Below the pieces are notes generated by a model, which had not been told where the DNA came from, searched no databases, and was given only the letters and a program-made list of their open reading frames with translations. From Microbispora rosea (lineage in GTDB: Bacteria > Actinomycetota > Actinomycetes > Streptosporangiales > Streptosporangiaceae): DNA of 64,000 nucleotides. A program made the position numbers and the translations under genes. The number at the start of each line of letters is the position of its first letter. The stretch's first letter is position 1. The stretch is from contig NZ_FTNI01000003.1 of NCBI RefSeq assembly GCF_900156315.1, positions 372,001 through 436,000 of the forward strand, written 5' to 3'. Below, in pieces: positions 36,217-43,946 of this stretch.

Positions 36217-38168
36217 CACCGGAGGCCGGGCCCAGGACGCCGGAGGCCGGCCTTATCCCGGCGCAGGCCGGGCGGCCGGGACCGATCCGGGTCGCGAACT
36301 GCGGCGGCTTCTACGGCGACCGGCTGTCGGCCGCCGAGGAGATGGTCGAGGGCGGGCCGATCGACGTGCTGACGGGCGACTGGCTGGCCGAGCTCACCAT
36401 GTCGATCCTCGCCGGCAACCGGCTCAAGGGCCGCCCCGGCTACGCGCGCACGTTCCTGACCCAGATGGAGCGAGTCCTCGGCACCTGCCTCGACCGCGGC
36501 ATCAGAGTCGTCGCCAACGCGGGCGGCCTCGATCCGGCCGGGTGCGCGGAGGCGGTCACCGCCCTGGCCGAGCGGCTCGGGCTGCGCGCGGCCGTCGCCC
36601 ATGTCACGGGCGACGACCTCATGCCGCTCGCCGGACCGCCGGTCAACGCGGACACCGGTGAGACCCTGCGGGCGACCCCGCTGACCGCCAACGCCTATCT
36701 CGGCGGCCGGCCGATCGCCGTGGCGCTGGAGCACGGCGCGGACGTCGTCGTGACCGGGCGGGTCACCGACGCGGCGCTGGTCACCGGGCCCGGCATGTGG
36801 TGGTTCGGCTGGGACCCGGGTGACCTCGACCCGCTGGCCGGCTCCGTCGTCGCCGGGCATGTGATCGAGTGCGGCTGCCAGGCGACCGGCGGCAACTACG
36901 CCTTCTTCGAGGAGGTGCCGGACCTCGCCCACTGCGGCTTCCCCATCGCCGAGCTGTACGCCGACGGGTCGAGCGTGATCACCAAGCACCCCGGTACCGG
37001 CGGGCTGGTCTCGACCGGAACCGTGACCGCGCAGCTGCTGTACGAGATCGCCTCGCCCCGCTACCTCGGGCCCGACGTGACCGCCAGGTTCGACACCATC
37101 CGGCTGGAGCACGAGGGCCCCGACCGGGTCAGGATCACGGGCGTGCGCGGCGAACCCCCGCCGGACACGTTGAAGGTCGCCGTCACCTACCTCGGCGGCT
37201 ACCGCAACACGATGACGCTCGTGCTGACCGGCCTCGACATCGCGGCCAAGTCCCGGATCGCGCAGGAGGCGATCTGGGCGCGCGTCCCCCGGGAGTCGTT
37301 CGAGCAGGTCCACGTGGAGCTGACCCCCCTCGGCGCGGACGGCGGATCCGGCTCCCCGAGCCCCTCGCACACGGGCACCGCGCATATGGACGCCGGGCAC
37401 ACCAGCACCGAGCACACCAGCACCGAGCACACCAGCACCGAACACACGGGCACCGGGCACACGGGCACCGGGCACACGGGCGGCGGCCGTGGGGAGGTGA
37501 ACCGCCGCGACGACGCCGGGACGGCGTTGCTGCGGATCACGGTCATGGACCCCGATCAGCGCAGGGCCGGGCGGGCGTTCTCCTCCGCCGTGGTGGAGAC
37601 CGGCCTGGCGAGCTACCCCGGCTTCTACGGCCTGACGCCGCCAGGTGACGCCTCCCCCTACGGGGTCTACTGGCCCTCGTCGGTCGACGCGCGGGCCGTG
37701 CTCCCGGTGGTGACCGTGAACGGAATCCGCGTCGAGGTGCCACACGCCCCGCCGTCCGGGCCGCTGCTGGGCGAGCAGGCGGGCGGACCGCCGCCCGGCG
37801 GCGCGGCCGACGCCGCGATCCCACCGTACGCCGGGGATGTCGCAGCCGGGCAGGTCGCGCCGCTCGGCACGGTCGCCGGCGCCCGCTCGGGCGACAAGGG
37901 CGGCGACGCCAACCTCGGCGTCTGGGTGCGCGACCCCGCACGCTATCCGTGGCTCGCGGCGTTCCTGACCGTGGACCGGCTCAGGGAGCTGCTGCCGGAG
38001 GTCGGCGACCTGCCGATCGACCGGTTCGCGCTGCCGAACCTGCACGCGCTGAACTTCGTCGTCCATGGGCTCCTGGGCCGGGGCGTGGCGGCGAGCCCGC
38101 TCCTCGACGCCCAGGCGAAGGCGCTTGGCGAGCGTCTTCGCGCCGTGTGCGTGCCCATTCCCCGATGA
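36213..38168 (+). CDS. AtuA-family protein (acyclic terpene utilisation-like) with internal repeats
   Basis: 651 residues from ATG 36213, overlapping the hydratase stop (ATGA). The N-terminal AtuA domain (about 25-385; VANCGGFYGDR, TGDWLAELTM, VANAGGLDP, GCQATGGNYAFFEE) is followed by a His/Thr/Glu-rich repeat insert (about 390-430; HTSTE and HTGTG units), the rest of the core, and a C-terminal domain of about 110 residues beginning VAPLGTVAGARSGDKGGDANLGVW. AtuA is required for citronellol/geraniol degradation in Pseudomonas but its reaction is unknown. With the carboxylase and hydratase upstream, the operon likely degrades a branched or terpenoid acyl-CoA. Confidence 0.88.
   Translation: MTPEAGPRTPEAGLIPAQAGRPGPIRVANCGGFYGDRLSAAEEMVEGGPIDVLTGDWLAELTMSILAGNRLKGRPGYARTFLTQMERVLGTCLDRGIRVVANAGGLDPAGCAEAVTALAERLGLRAAVAHVTGDDLMPLAGPPVNADTGETLRATPLTANAYLGGRPIAVALEHGADVVVTGRVTDAALVTGPGMWWFGWDPGDLDPLAGSVVAGHVIECGCQATGGNYAFFEEVPDLAHCGFPIAELYADGSSVITKHPGTGGLVSTGTVTAQLLYEIASPRYLGPDVTARFDTIRLEHEGPDRVRITGVRGEPPPDTLKVAVTYLGGYRNTMTLVLTGLDIAAKSRIAQEAIWARVPRESFEQVHVELTPLGADGGSGSPSPSHTGTAHMDAGHTSTEHTSTEHTSTEHTGTGHTGTGHTGGGRGEVNRRDDAGTALLRITVMDPDQRRAGRAFSSAVVETGLASYPGFYGLTPPGDASPYGVYWPSSVDARAVLPVVTVNGIRVEVPHAPPSGPLLGEQAGGPPPGGAADAAIPPYAGDVAAGQVAPLGTVAGARSGDKGGDANLGVWVRDPARYPWLAAFLTVDRLRELLPEVGDLPIDRFALPNLHALNFVVHGLLGRGVAASPLLDAQAKALGERLRAVCVPIPR
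37366..37490 (+). repeat. 15-bp minisatellite inside the AtuA-like gene
   Basis: In-frame 15-bp units, best copies CACACCAGCACCGAG, encode HTSTE three times and HTGTG variants. They lie within an otherwise well-conserved protein. Confidence 0.88.
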
Positions 38169-38209
38169 CTAGGATTGCGCCCGATCGCCGCCAATCGAGA
38201 GACAAGAAC

Positions 38210-38425
38210 ATGCGATTGCGCTTTCTCGGCTCCACGTCGGAGGCGGGGGCCTGCCCCTCCCTGTACGAGACCGACCGCGGCACGTTGGTCGTCCAGGGCT
38301 TGGAGGTCGTGGACCGCGAGGCCCGCGCCGACCTGCGCCATGTGCTCGACGGGGAGACCGCGGTCGAGGTGCCGAGGGAACTCCTCGTCGAGATCGCCCG
38401 GCGGGCCCTGCCCGATCACCATTGA
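38210..38425 (+). CDS. Small conserved hypothetical protein next to XRE regulator
   Basis: 71 residues from ATG 38210 (GAGAGA upstream); the frame is open further back to an ATG at 38165 overlapping the AtuA stop. Begins MRLRFLGSTSEAGACPSLYE and contains VVQGLEVVDREARADL and ETAVEVPRELL. Small proteins of this type recur beside Scr1-like XRE regulators in actinomycetes. Their role is unknown, although an antitoxin-like or partner function has been suggested for such pairs. The XRE gene follows 67 bases downstream. Confidence 0.75.
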   Translation: MRLRFLGSTSEAGACPSLYETDRGTLVVQGLEVVDREARADLRHVLDGETAVEVPRELLVEIARRALPDHH

Positions 38426-38492
38426 GCGCCCCCCTCTGGCATGTTCCGGCGTGCCGGGTCTACCTTGAACCGCACCACGGCCGGAGGTGGGC

Positions 38493-39338
38493 ATGAGCGG
38501 TTTCCATCAGGCCCGCATGGACCTGGGAGCCCAGCTACGCCGGTTGCGGGAGAACGCCCGCCTGTCCGGAAAGGACCTCGCCGAGCGGCTGCGCTGGCAG
38601 CCGTCGAAGGTCTCGCGCATCGAGAACGCCCGCCAGACCGCCACCGAGGACGACGTGGCCGCGTGGGGGAAGGCCGTGGAGGCCGACCCGCAGGCCATCG
38701 ACGGCCTGATCCGGCAGGCGGCCGGACTGCTGGAGCGGCACGACACCTGGCGGCAGCGGAACAGGAACGGCCTCGCCGCGCTGCAGCAGGACGTCCGGGA
38801 CCTGGAGACGCGCACCCGGCTGTTCCGGGCCTTCGAGCCGGGCGTGGTGATCGGCCTGCTGCAGACCACCGAGTACGCCAGGCACATCTTCGGCAAGGTC
38901 AGGCGGGTGTACGAGTCCACCGACGACGTGGACAACGCGATCCGCGTCCGTATGCGGCGCCAGGAGATCCTGTACGACCCGGCACGGCGGTTCCGGTTCG
39001 TCATGCCGGAGGCGGTGCTGCGTTACCGGCTCGCGCCCCCTGACGTGATGCGCGGCCAGCTCGACCGGCTGATCGCGGTGACCACGTTGCCGAACGTGGA
39101 GTTCGGGCTGCTGCCGTTCGAGGCGCAGTTGCCGTCCGCGCTGATGAACTCGTTCTGGATCTACGACGACTGCCTGGTCGGGGTGGCGACCAGGACCAGG
39201 GACCTGCTGCTCCGCGACGTCGAGGACGTCGTCTTCTACGCGGAGGCGTTCGAGGAGCTCTGTGAGGTGGCGGCCTTCCACGACGACGCGAGGGCGCTGA
39301 TCGTGCGCGCCCTCGACGACTACGCCCGGCCGCGCTGA
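38493..39338 (+). CDS. XRE-family regulator with DUF5753 (Scr1-type)
   Basis: 281 residues from ATG 38493, with GGAGG at 38481-38485. The N-terminal helix-turn-helix (about 9-65; LGAQLRRLRENARLSGKDLA, PSKVSRIENAR) is followed by the DUF5753 domain, recognisable by FRAFEPGVVIGLLQTTEYAR and VLRYRLAPPDVM. These regulators are abundant in filamentous actinomycetes, often paired with a small DUF397 or similar protein, and affect development and antibiotic production. Here the partner is probably the 71-residue gene just upstream. No DUF397 gene is visible downstream. Confidence 0.92.
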   Translation: MSGFHQARMDLGAQLRRLRENARLSGKDLAERLRWQPSKVSRIENARQTATEDDVAAWGKAVEADPQAIDGLIRQAAGLLERHDTWRQRNRNGLAALQQDVRDLETRTRLFRAFEPGVVIGLLQTTEYARHIFGKVRRVYESTDDVDNAIRVRMRRQEILYDPARRFRFVMPEAVLRYRLAPPDVMRGQLDRLIAVTTLPNVEFGLLPFEAQLPSALMNSFWIYDDCLVGVATRTRDLLLRDVEDVVFYAEAFEELCEVAAFHDDARALIVRALDDYARPR

Positions 39339-39351
39339 CCCCTGCCGCCCT

Positions 39352-39477
39352 GCTGCCCCGGCCCGGCCGCCCTGGCCCGGCCGCCCTGATCCGGCTGCCC
39401 TGGCCCGGCCGCTCTGATCCGGCTGCCCTGGCCCTGCTGCCCTGGCCCGGCCGCCCTGATCCGGCCGCGCTGGCCGG
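39352..39477. repeat. 14-bp GC-rich minisatellite between convergent genes
   Basis: Nine units of 14 bp (consensus GCYGCCCTGRYCCG) run from 39352 to 39477 between the XRE gene and the ferritin-like gene. Fourteen is not a multiple of three and no gene uses it, so it is non-coding. Units alternate between CTGGCCCG and CTGATCCG endings, suggesting growth as 28-bp pairs. Confidence 0.9.
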
Positions 39478-39571
39478 CTGGTCGCGCTGGTCGTCCCCGG
39501 CACCCGGATGCGGGACTCGCGGCCCGGCCCCGGCCGCGCCGTCCCGCCTCACTCCACCTGCAGCCGCCCGG

Positions 39572-39988
39572 TCACTTTCCCAGCGCGGTCCGCAGGTCCA
39601 TGACGTGGTCCTGCGTCTGCTGCAGCAGCGGGCGCAGCGCCTCGGCCACGTCGCTCAGGCCGAGCTCCTGGGCCTGTTCCACGCGCTCGCGGTAGCGGCG
39701 CAGCTGCTCCTGCTCCAGCTCCAGGTCGAGCCGGAGGGCGTCGGCGCCGTCGGTCGCCACCGGCACCTCGGGAACGCGGACGCTCGGGACGCCACCCAGG
39801 AAGTCGATCTGCTCGGCCAGCGTGCTCGCGTGGTCGAGTTCCTGGCCGAGGTGCTGCCTGAGCTCCTCGATGATCGACAGATACTCCGCGCCCTTGATGG
39901 TGGCCGTGTGCTGCACGTACTGCACGATCGAGCGGTACTCGCTCTCCAGGTCCTCATTGAGCAGGGCGATGAAGCCCTCCGTGTCCAT
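39572..39988 (-). CDS. Ferritin-like diiron protein
   Basis: 138 residues from ATG 39988 (AAAGGA upstream); the frame is open further upstream but that part is not coding-like. A four-helix bundle is predicted, with likely metal-binding residues in EDLESEYRSIVQYVQH and EELRQHLGQELDHA, as in bacterioferritin-related proteins. It is shorter than true bacterioferritin (about 155 residues) and lacks an obvious haem methionine. It may bind iron or protect against peroxide. It stands alone on the minus strand. Confidence 0.82.
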   Translation of the reverse strand: MDTEGFIALLNEDLESEYRSIVQYVQHTATIKGAEYLSIIEELRQHLGQELDHASTLAEQIDFLGGVPSVRVPEVPVATDGADALRLDLELEQEQLRRYRERVEQAQELGLSDVAEALRPLLQQTQDHVMDLRTALGK

Positions 39989-40134
39989 GGGAGTCCTTTC
40001 GTCGGTCGGAAGGCCCATCACGTACCCGCCGAGGGCGGCGCCGAACGCCGTCAGCCCTGCGTGCCGTGCGCCTTCACCAGGCGGTGACGGCCGGGGGGCC
40101 GGCTCGGCGCCGCTCGTCCGGCCGGGCCGTCCGC

Positions 40135-40962
40135 CTATCCCGTCCGGCGCCACCGCAGGGCCAGCGCCGCGGCGCACCCCAGGCAGATCACCAGCGAGGC
40201 CGCGGACAGCCCGATCGCCCACGCGACCCCCGTGTCCATGCCGGACTCCGACACGACGGCCGCCGATCCGACCGCCGACACGACGGCGGCCGATCCGGCG
40301 GCCGGGGCCGGGCCTGACACGGCGGCCCCCTTGGCCGTGAGCCCTAGCACCGGCGCGGGCCGCTCCGGCTCCTCGTCTCCGTCGCTCTGCTCTCCGTCCC
40401 CGCCGCTCTGCTCCCCGTCCCCGCCGCTCTGCTCTCCGTCCCCGCCGCTCTGCTCCCCGTCCCCGCCGCTCTGCTCCTGGATCCAGCGCACCACTTCGCC
40501 GTCGCTGTAGTGCTGGAGCGTCTTGAACGTCAGCCGGTCGGTCTCCGGCAGCGGCCCGGCGCTCACCGAGAACTCGTCGTACTCACCCGGCTTGATGCCC
40601 GAGTCCTCGCCCGACGCGGTCCAGGTGATCTTCGAGGCGACCTCGCCGATCTTCGCGCCGTGCGACTCGATGGGCGTGGCAAGGGTGGTCTTCTCGATCG
40701 CGTACGACCAGCCGGGGTGCGGCTTCACCGAGACCGAGGCCAGGGGGAAGTCGACCGGGAGCTGCACCTCGATCTTGGTGGTGCTCGCGTCGTCACGCTC
40801 GTTGGGGACCCTGAATGTCAGCGCGGCGTAGCCGCCCTGGACGGCCGTGTCCGCGGTGACCTTCACATGCGCGAACGCGGTCGCCGGCAGGACGGCGACC
40901 AGGCACGCCGCCACGGCCGCGACCACCAGCCCGCGCGCCGCGCGGCGCAGCGCGCGCACCAT
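40135..40962 (-). CDS. YcnI-like copper-binding membrane-anchored protein (DUF1775)
   Basis: 275 residues from ATG 40962, the point where the signal peptide begins (VRALRRAARGLVVAAVAACL). The frame is open to ATG 41148 but the added 62 codons have weak third-position GC bias. The mature protein starts with His after TAFA, and a conserved Trp lies in EVVRWIQE; in Bacillus YcnI such His and Trp residues form a Cu(II) site. A repeat of EQSGGDG (about 21 bp per unit) separates the domain from a C-terminal membrane helix and an RWRRTG tail. It is last in a copper cluster with a lipoprotein and a CopC-CopD fusion. Confidence 0.88.
   Translation of the reverse strand: MVRALRRAARGLVVAAVAACLVAVLPATAFAHVKVTADTAVQGGYAALTFRVPNERDDASTTKIEVQLPVDFPLASVSVKPHPGWSYAIEKTTLATPIESHGAKIGEVASKITWTASGEDSGIKPGEYDEFSVSAGPLPETDRLTFKTLQHYSDGEVVRWIQEQSGGDGEQSGGDGEQSGGDGEQSGGDGEQSDGDEEPERPAPVLGLTAKGAAVSGPAPAAGSAAVVSAVGSAAVVSESGMDTGVAWAIGLSAASLVICLGCAAALALRWRRTG
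40384..40476 (-). repeat. 21-bp tandem repeat in the YcnI-like gene
   Basis: Four to five units of about 21 bp (plus-strand consensus CTCTGCTCCCCGTCCCCGCCG) encode the acidic EQSGGDG heptapeptides between the copper domain and the membrane anchor. Confidence 0.9.
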
Positions 40963-41168
40963 ACGGGGCGTACGGGACGCCCTGCCGTGCGCGGCTCCGG
41001 CCGGCCCCGGGCGTGCCGGCACAGCCGCCTCACCACGGGTGAACGGGTGCGCGGGACCGGCGCCTGTGGGGGCGAGCGCCGCACCCGCCCGAAGTGCTCT
41101 GCCGCTCAATGTTCCTCCCATCGGCGGGACTTCCGCCGTTCTGTTCATCGGTGATCTGCCGGGACGCG

Positions 41169-41921
41169 CTAGCCGAGGCGGGCAAGCGTCGTCGTCATCA
41201 GGTCCTTGACCTTCTCCTCGGTGTCGGACCGCTCGCCCACCTTCTTGATCTGCGTGTAGCCGACGTAGAGGACCGCGTTCGCCTTCTGCACCACGACGGT
41301 GACCAGGTCGTCATAGGTGTCCGAGCCCAGGTCCGCCGGCGGGGTGTGCACGAGGTGCTGGGCGAACCCCCGCCACCCGTCCAGTTCGAAGGGCCGGCTG
41401 CCGGTCGTGTAGCCGCCCACGATGGACGGCGGCCCGCCGAGGATGGTGAACGTCGCCGGGCACTTGGCCGACTCGGCCGTCACGGCGTTCATCGCGTTGC
41501 CGGCGAGGGTGGTGCTCTCGAAGACCACCGCGCCCTGGGTGACGACCGGGAGGGTCTGCGGCCCGACCTTCGGCGGGGCGACGATGAACCGGCCGGTCGG
41601 GTTGCCGCCCACCGGCTCGACCGCCGGTTCCACCGGAACCTGGACGTCGTCGGAACGCTGGACGTACGGGCAGGTGGGGATGCTGTTCGGCGGGGTGTAG
41701 ATCGTGTGCGAGGCGTGGTCGTCGTCCTCGAACGCGATCGCGCCCTTTCCCAGGTCGGCGGCGCCGACGAAGCCGGAGCGGATGGTCTCCACCGTGTAGG
41801 GCGGCTTGGCCACGGGCTCGGGTGTCCCGGCGGAGCATCCCGCCAGGACACCGGCGGCGATCGCGCCGGCGGCGGCCAGGGCCACCCGCGGCGCGGGGGC
41901 CGTGCGGTCAGCGCCTCGCAT
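41169..41921 (-). CDS. Lipoprotein of unknown function in the copper cluster
   Basis: 250 residues from ATG 41921. A lipoprotein signal peptide ends in the lipobox VLAGC (cysteine near residue 29). The mature part has two further cysteines (SIPTCPYVQ and SAKCPATFT), which may form a disulfide, and GRFIVAPPKVGPQT. I do not recognise a named family. Its place between the CopC-CopD gene (14 bases upstream) and the YcnI-like gene suggests a role with metal at the outer face of the membrane, but it has no His/Met-rich copper motif. Confidence 0.8.
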   Translation of the reverse strand: MRGADRTAPAPRVALAAAGAIAAGVLAGCSAGTPEPVAKPPYTVETIRSGFVGAADLGKGAIAFEDDDHASHTIYTPPNSIPTCPYVQRSDDVQVPVEPAVEPVGGNPTGRFIVAPPKVGPQTLPVVTQGAVVFESTTLAGNAMNAVTAESAKCPATFTILGGPPSIVGGYTTGSRPFELDGWRGFAQHLVHTPPADLGSDTYDDLVTVVVQKANAVLYVGYTQIKKVGERSDTEEKVKDLMTTTLARLG

Positions 41922-41935
41922 GTGTCGACAGCCTC

Positions 41936-43867
41936 TCAATGTGCGGTGAACGGGACACGTACGCGTGTCTCGTCGAAGTCGGAAACGCGGATGTCCAGCC
42001 GCAACGCCCACTCCCCGGGGTAGGGGACGGACATCGAGCCCGCCACGTAGTGGCCGGGTTCGGCCGCCGTCACCTTGACGGGCAGCGCCGGTACGGCGCG
42101 GTCCCGCGATTCGAGCGCACCGGAGATCTCGGGCACCGGGACCAGCCTGCCGTCCCGGCCGGTCAGGTAGATGTCGGCCGTGTTGCCGCCCGGTCTCGCC
42201 GGTTCGATCTTCACCTGGATCGAGCCGCCGCGCAGCCCGCCGTACGGGCCGGACGCGTTCACGGCGGCGGGGAACGGGACCGTGGTGTCCACCGGCGGCG
42301 CGTAGCTCGTGCGGGCGGGCGCCGTGTCGACCAGGACGGCGGTGATGGACACGACGACGACCCCGAGCACGACCTCGCCGGCGACCGAGCGGCGCAGCCT
42401 GCGCACCGCGGCGCCGAGGTCCCGGGGGGCACGCCCGGCGCGGTCGCGCCGGTGCACGAACCGCCGCGCTCCGGAGGCGAGCGCCAGCACACCGAGCACG
42501 ACGGCGAGCTTGCCGAGCAGCAGCCTCCCGAAGCCGGTCGCGCCGAGTGCGCCCCACGTCCCCACCTGACGCCACGACAGGTACAGCCCGGTCACAGCGA
42601 TCACCGTGAAGCAGAGCAGCGCGAGCCGGGAGAACCTGGGGAGCGCGGGCTCCAGGGAGAGCAGCGCGGGGTCCCGCCTGCCGGCCGGGGCGAGCACGCA
42701 GACCGCGAGCGTCACCAGGCCGCCCAGCCACAGCACCATGGCGAGCAGGTGCAGGCTGGTCGCCGGGACGGCCAGCCAGATCTGCGCGCCGCTCTGCGCG
42801 TGGTCCGCCAGCGTCCAGGTCAGCGTCATGGCGATGGCGCCGACCACGGCGACCGCGGGCAGCACGGTCCTGCGGGCGACGCCGGCCGGCTCCGCACGCG
42901 TCGTCACCGGAAGCGTCGTCACCGGAAGCGTCGTCTCGGAATCGGCGGGCACGGCAGGCGTCGTCTCGGCACGCGCCGTCTCGGAATCGGCCGGCTCCGA
43001 GCCGGTGACGGGCGAGGGGCGGCCCACCCCGATCAGGAAGACCACGCCGAGGACGACCACGAGCACCAGCCGGGCCAGCAACGCGTGACCGAGCCGGGTG
43101 GACAGCGTCGCGCCCAGCAGGCCTGGGTCGAACACCGCGGTCAGCGGCCTGCCGTCGGCGTACGGTCCCTGGGCGAGCAGTACCACCGCGGTGCCGGCGG
43201 CCAGCGCGGCGAAACCCGACCACACGACGCGCCGGCCGCGCCGGTCGTCGCGGCCCCCGGGCCAGAGCCCGGCCACGAACACCCCGCCGCCGAGGGCGAG
43301 GGCCACCCCGAGGTACGCCACGGCGCGGCCGACCGCGGCGACGACGGGGACCACGCGGCCGGTGTCCTGCTCAACGGGGGCGGCCGTCGCGCTCGGGTGG
43401 CCGACGCTGAAGCTGAACGCTCCCGACACCACGTGCGAGTCCACGGACGTCACCCGCCAGGACACGACGTAGGTTCCCTCGGCCAGGTCCCGAGGCAGGC
43501 TCGCCCGCGCCGTGTCCGCTTTCCCGTCCGCGTACTCCGCGGCGCCGATGGCCAGTTCCTTGCCGGTGGGGTCGAGCAACTGGATGGACCGGCGGCCCAG
43601 GCTCACCGCCTCGTCGAAGCGGAGCCGGACCTCGGCCGGGGGCGAGGACAGCACCTGGCCGTCGACCGGCGTGCTCTCCAGCAGGTAGGCGTGCGCGTAC
43701 GCTGGACGGGCGGCCACACCGGGCAGGAGGCCCACGACCAGGCCGCCGGCCGCCAGGAACACGATCGCCACGAGCCGCGCGACCAGCCGGGCCCGGGGAG
43801 GCGTCGCACAGGGCACGGCGGCGGGCACGGCGGCGGTCGTCCCCCGCGTGACATGTCGGCGTCGCAC
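41936..43867 (-). CDS. CopC-CopD fusion, copper import/resistance protein
   Basis: 643 residues from GTG 43867, which has GGAAGG 6 bases upstream; GTG 43873 is also in frame. A signal peptide (ending AYA-HAYLLEST) leaves His as the first residue of the CopC domain (about 60-160; also VTSVDSHVVSG), the usual Cu(II) ligand. About eight membrane helices of the CopD type follow, with a Ser/Thr/Glu/Val-rich loop after the third that contains short repeats (LPVTTLPVTT). A C-terminal extracellular beta domain of about 110 residues closes the protein. YcnJ in Bacillus has the same arrangement and imports copper. First gene of the cluster. Confidence 0.92.
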   Translation of the reverse strand: MRRRHVTRGTTAAVPAAVPCATPPRARLVARLVAIVFLAAGGLVVGLLPGVAARPAYAHAYLLESTPVDGQVLSSPPAEVRLRFDEAVSLGRRSIQLLDPTGKELAIGAAEYADGKADTARASLPRDLAEGTYVVSWRVTSVDSHVVSGAFSFSVGHPSATAAPVEQDTGRVVPVVAAVGRAVAYLGVALALGGGVFVAGLWPGGRDDRRGRRVVWSGFAALAAGTAVVLLAQGPYADGRPLTAVFDPGLLGATLSTRLGHALLARLVLVVVLGVVFLIGVGRPSPVTGSEPADSETARAETTPAVPADSETTLPVTTLPVTTRAEPAGVARRTVLPAVAVVGAIAMTLTWTLADHAQSGAQIWLAVPATSLHLLAMVLWLGGLVTLAVCVLAPAGRRDPALLSLEPALPRFSRLALLCFTVIAVTGLYLSWRQVGTWGALGATGFGRLLLGKLAVVLGVLALASGARRFVHRRDRAGRAPRDLGAAVRRLRRSVAGEVVLGVVVVSITAVLVDTAPARTSYAPPVDTTVPFPAAVNASGPYGGLRGGSIQVKIEPARPGGNTADIYLTGRDGRLVPVPEISGALESRDRAVPALPVKVTAAEPGHYVAGSMSVPYPGEWALRLDIRVSDFDETRVRVPFTAH

Positions 43868-43946
43868 CGTCACCCTTCCACTCCGTCAGGGCGGAGCCGG
43901 CCCGAGCGGGGAGCTCCCCGCCCCGGGCCGGCTCCGGCTCCGGCGG

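Noticed and set aside
39352-39477. CRISPR or a coding repeat
   Set aside because: 14-bp contiguous units without spacers; period is not a multiple of three and no gene covers it.
40963-41148. N-terminal extension of the YcnI-like protein
   Set aside because: In frame, but third-position GC is weak and the signal peptide starts at 40962; left out of the CDS, although a start at 41148 or TTG 41106 cannot be excluded.
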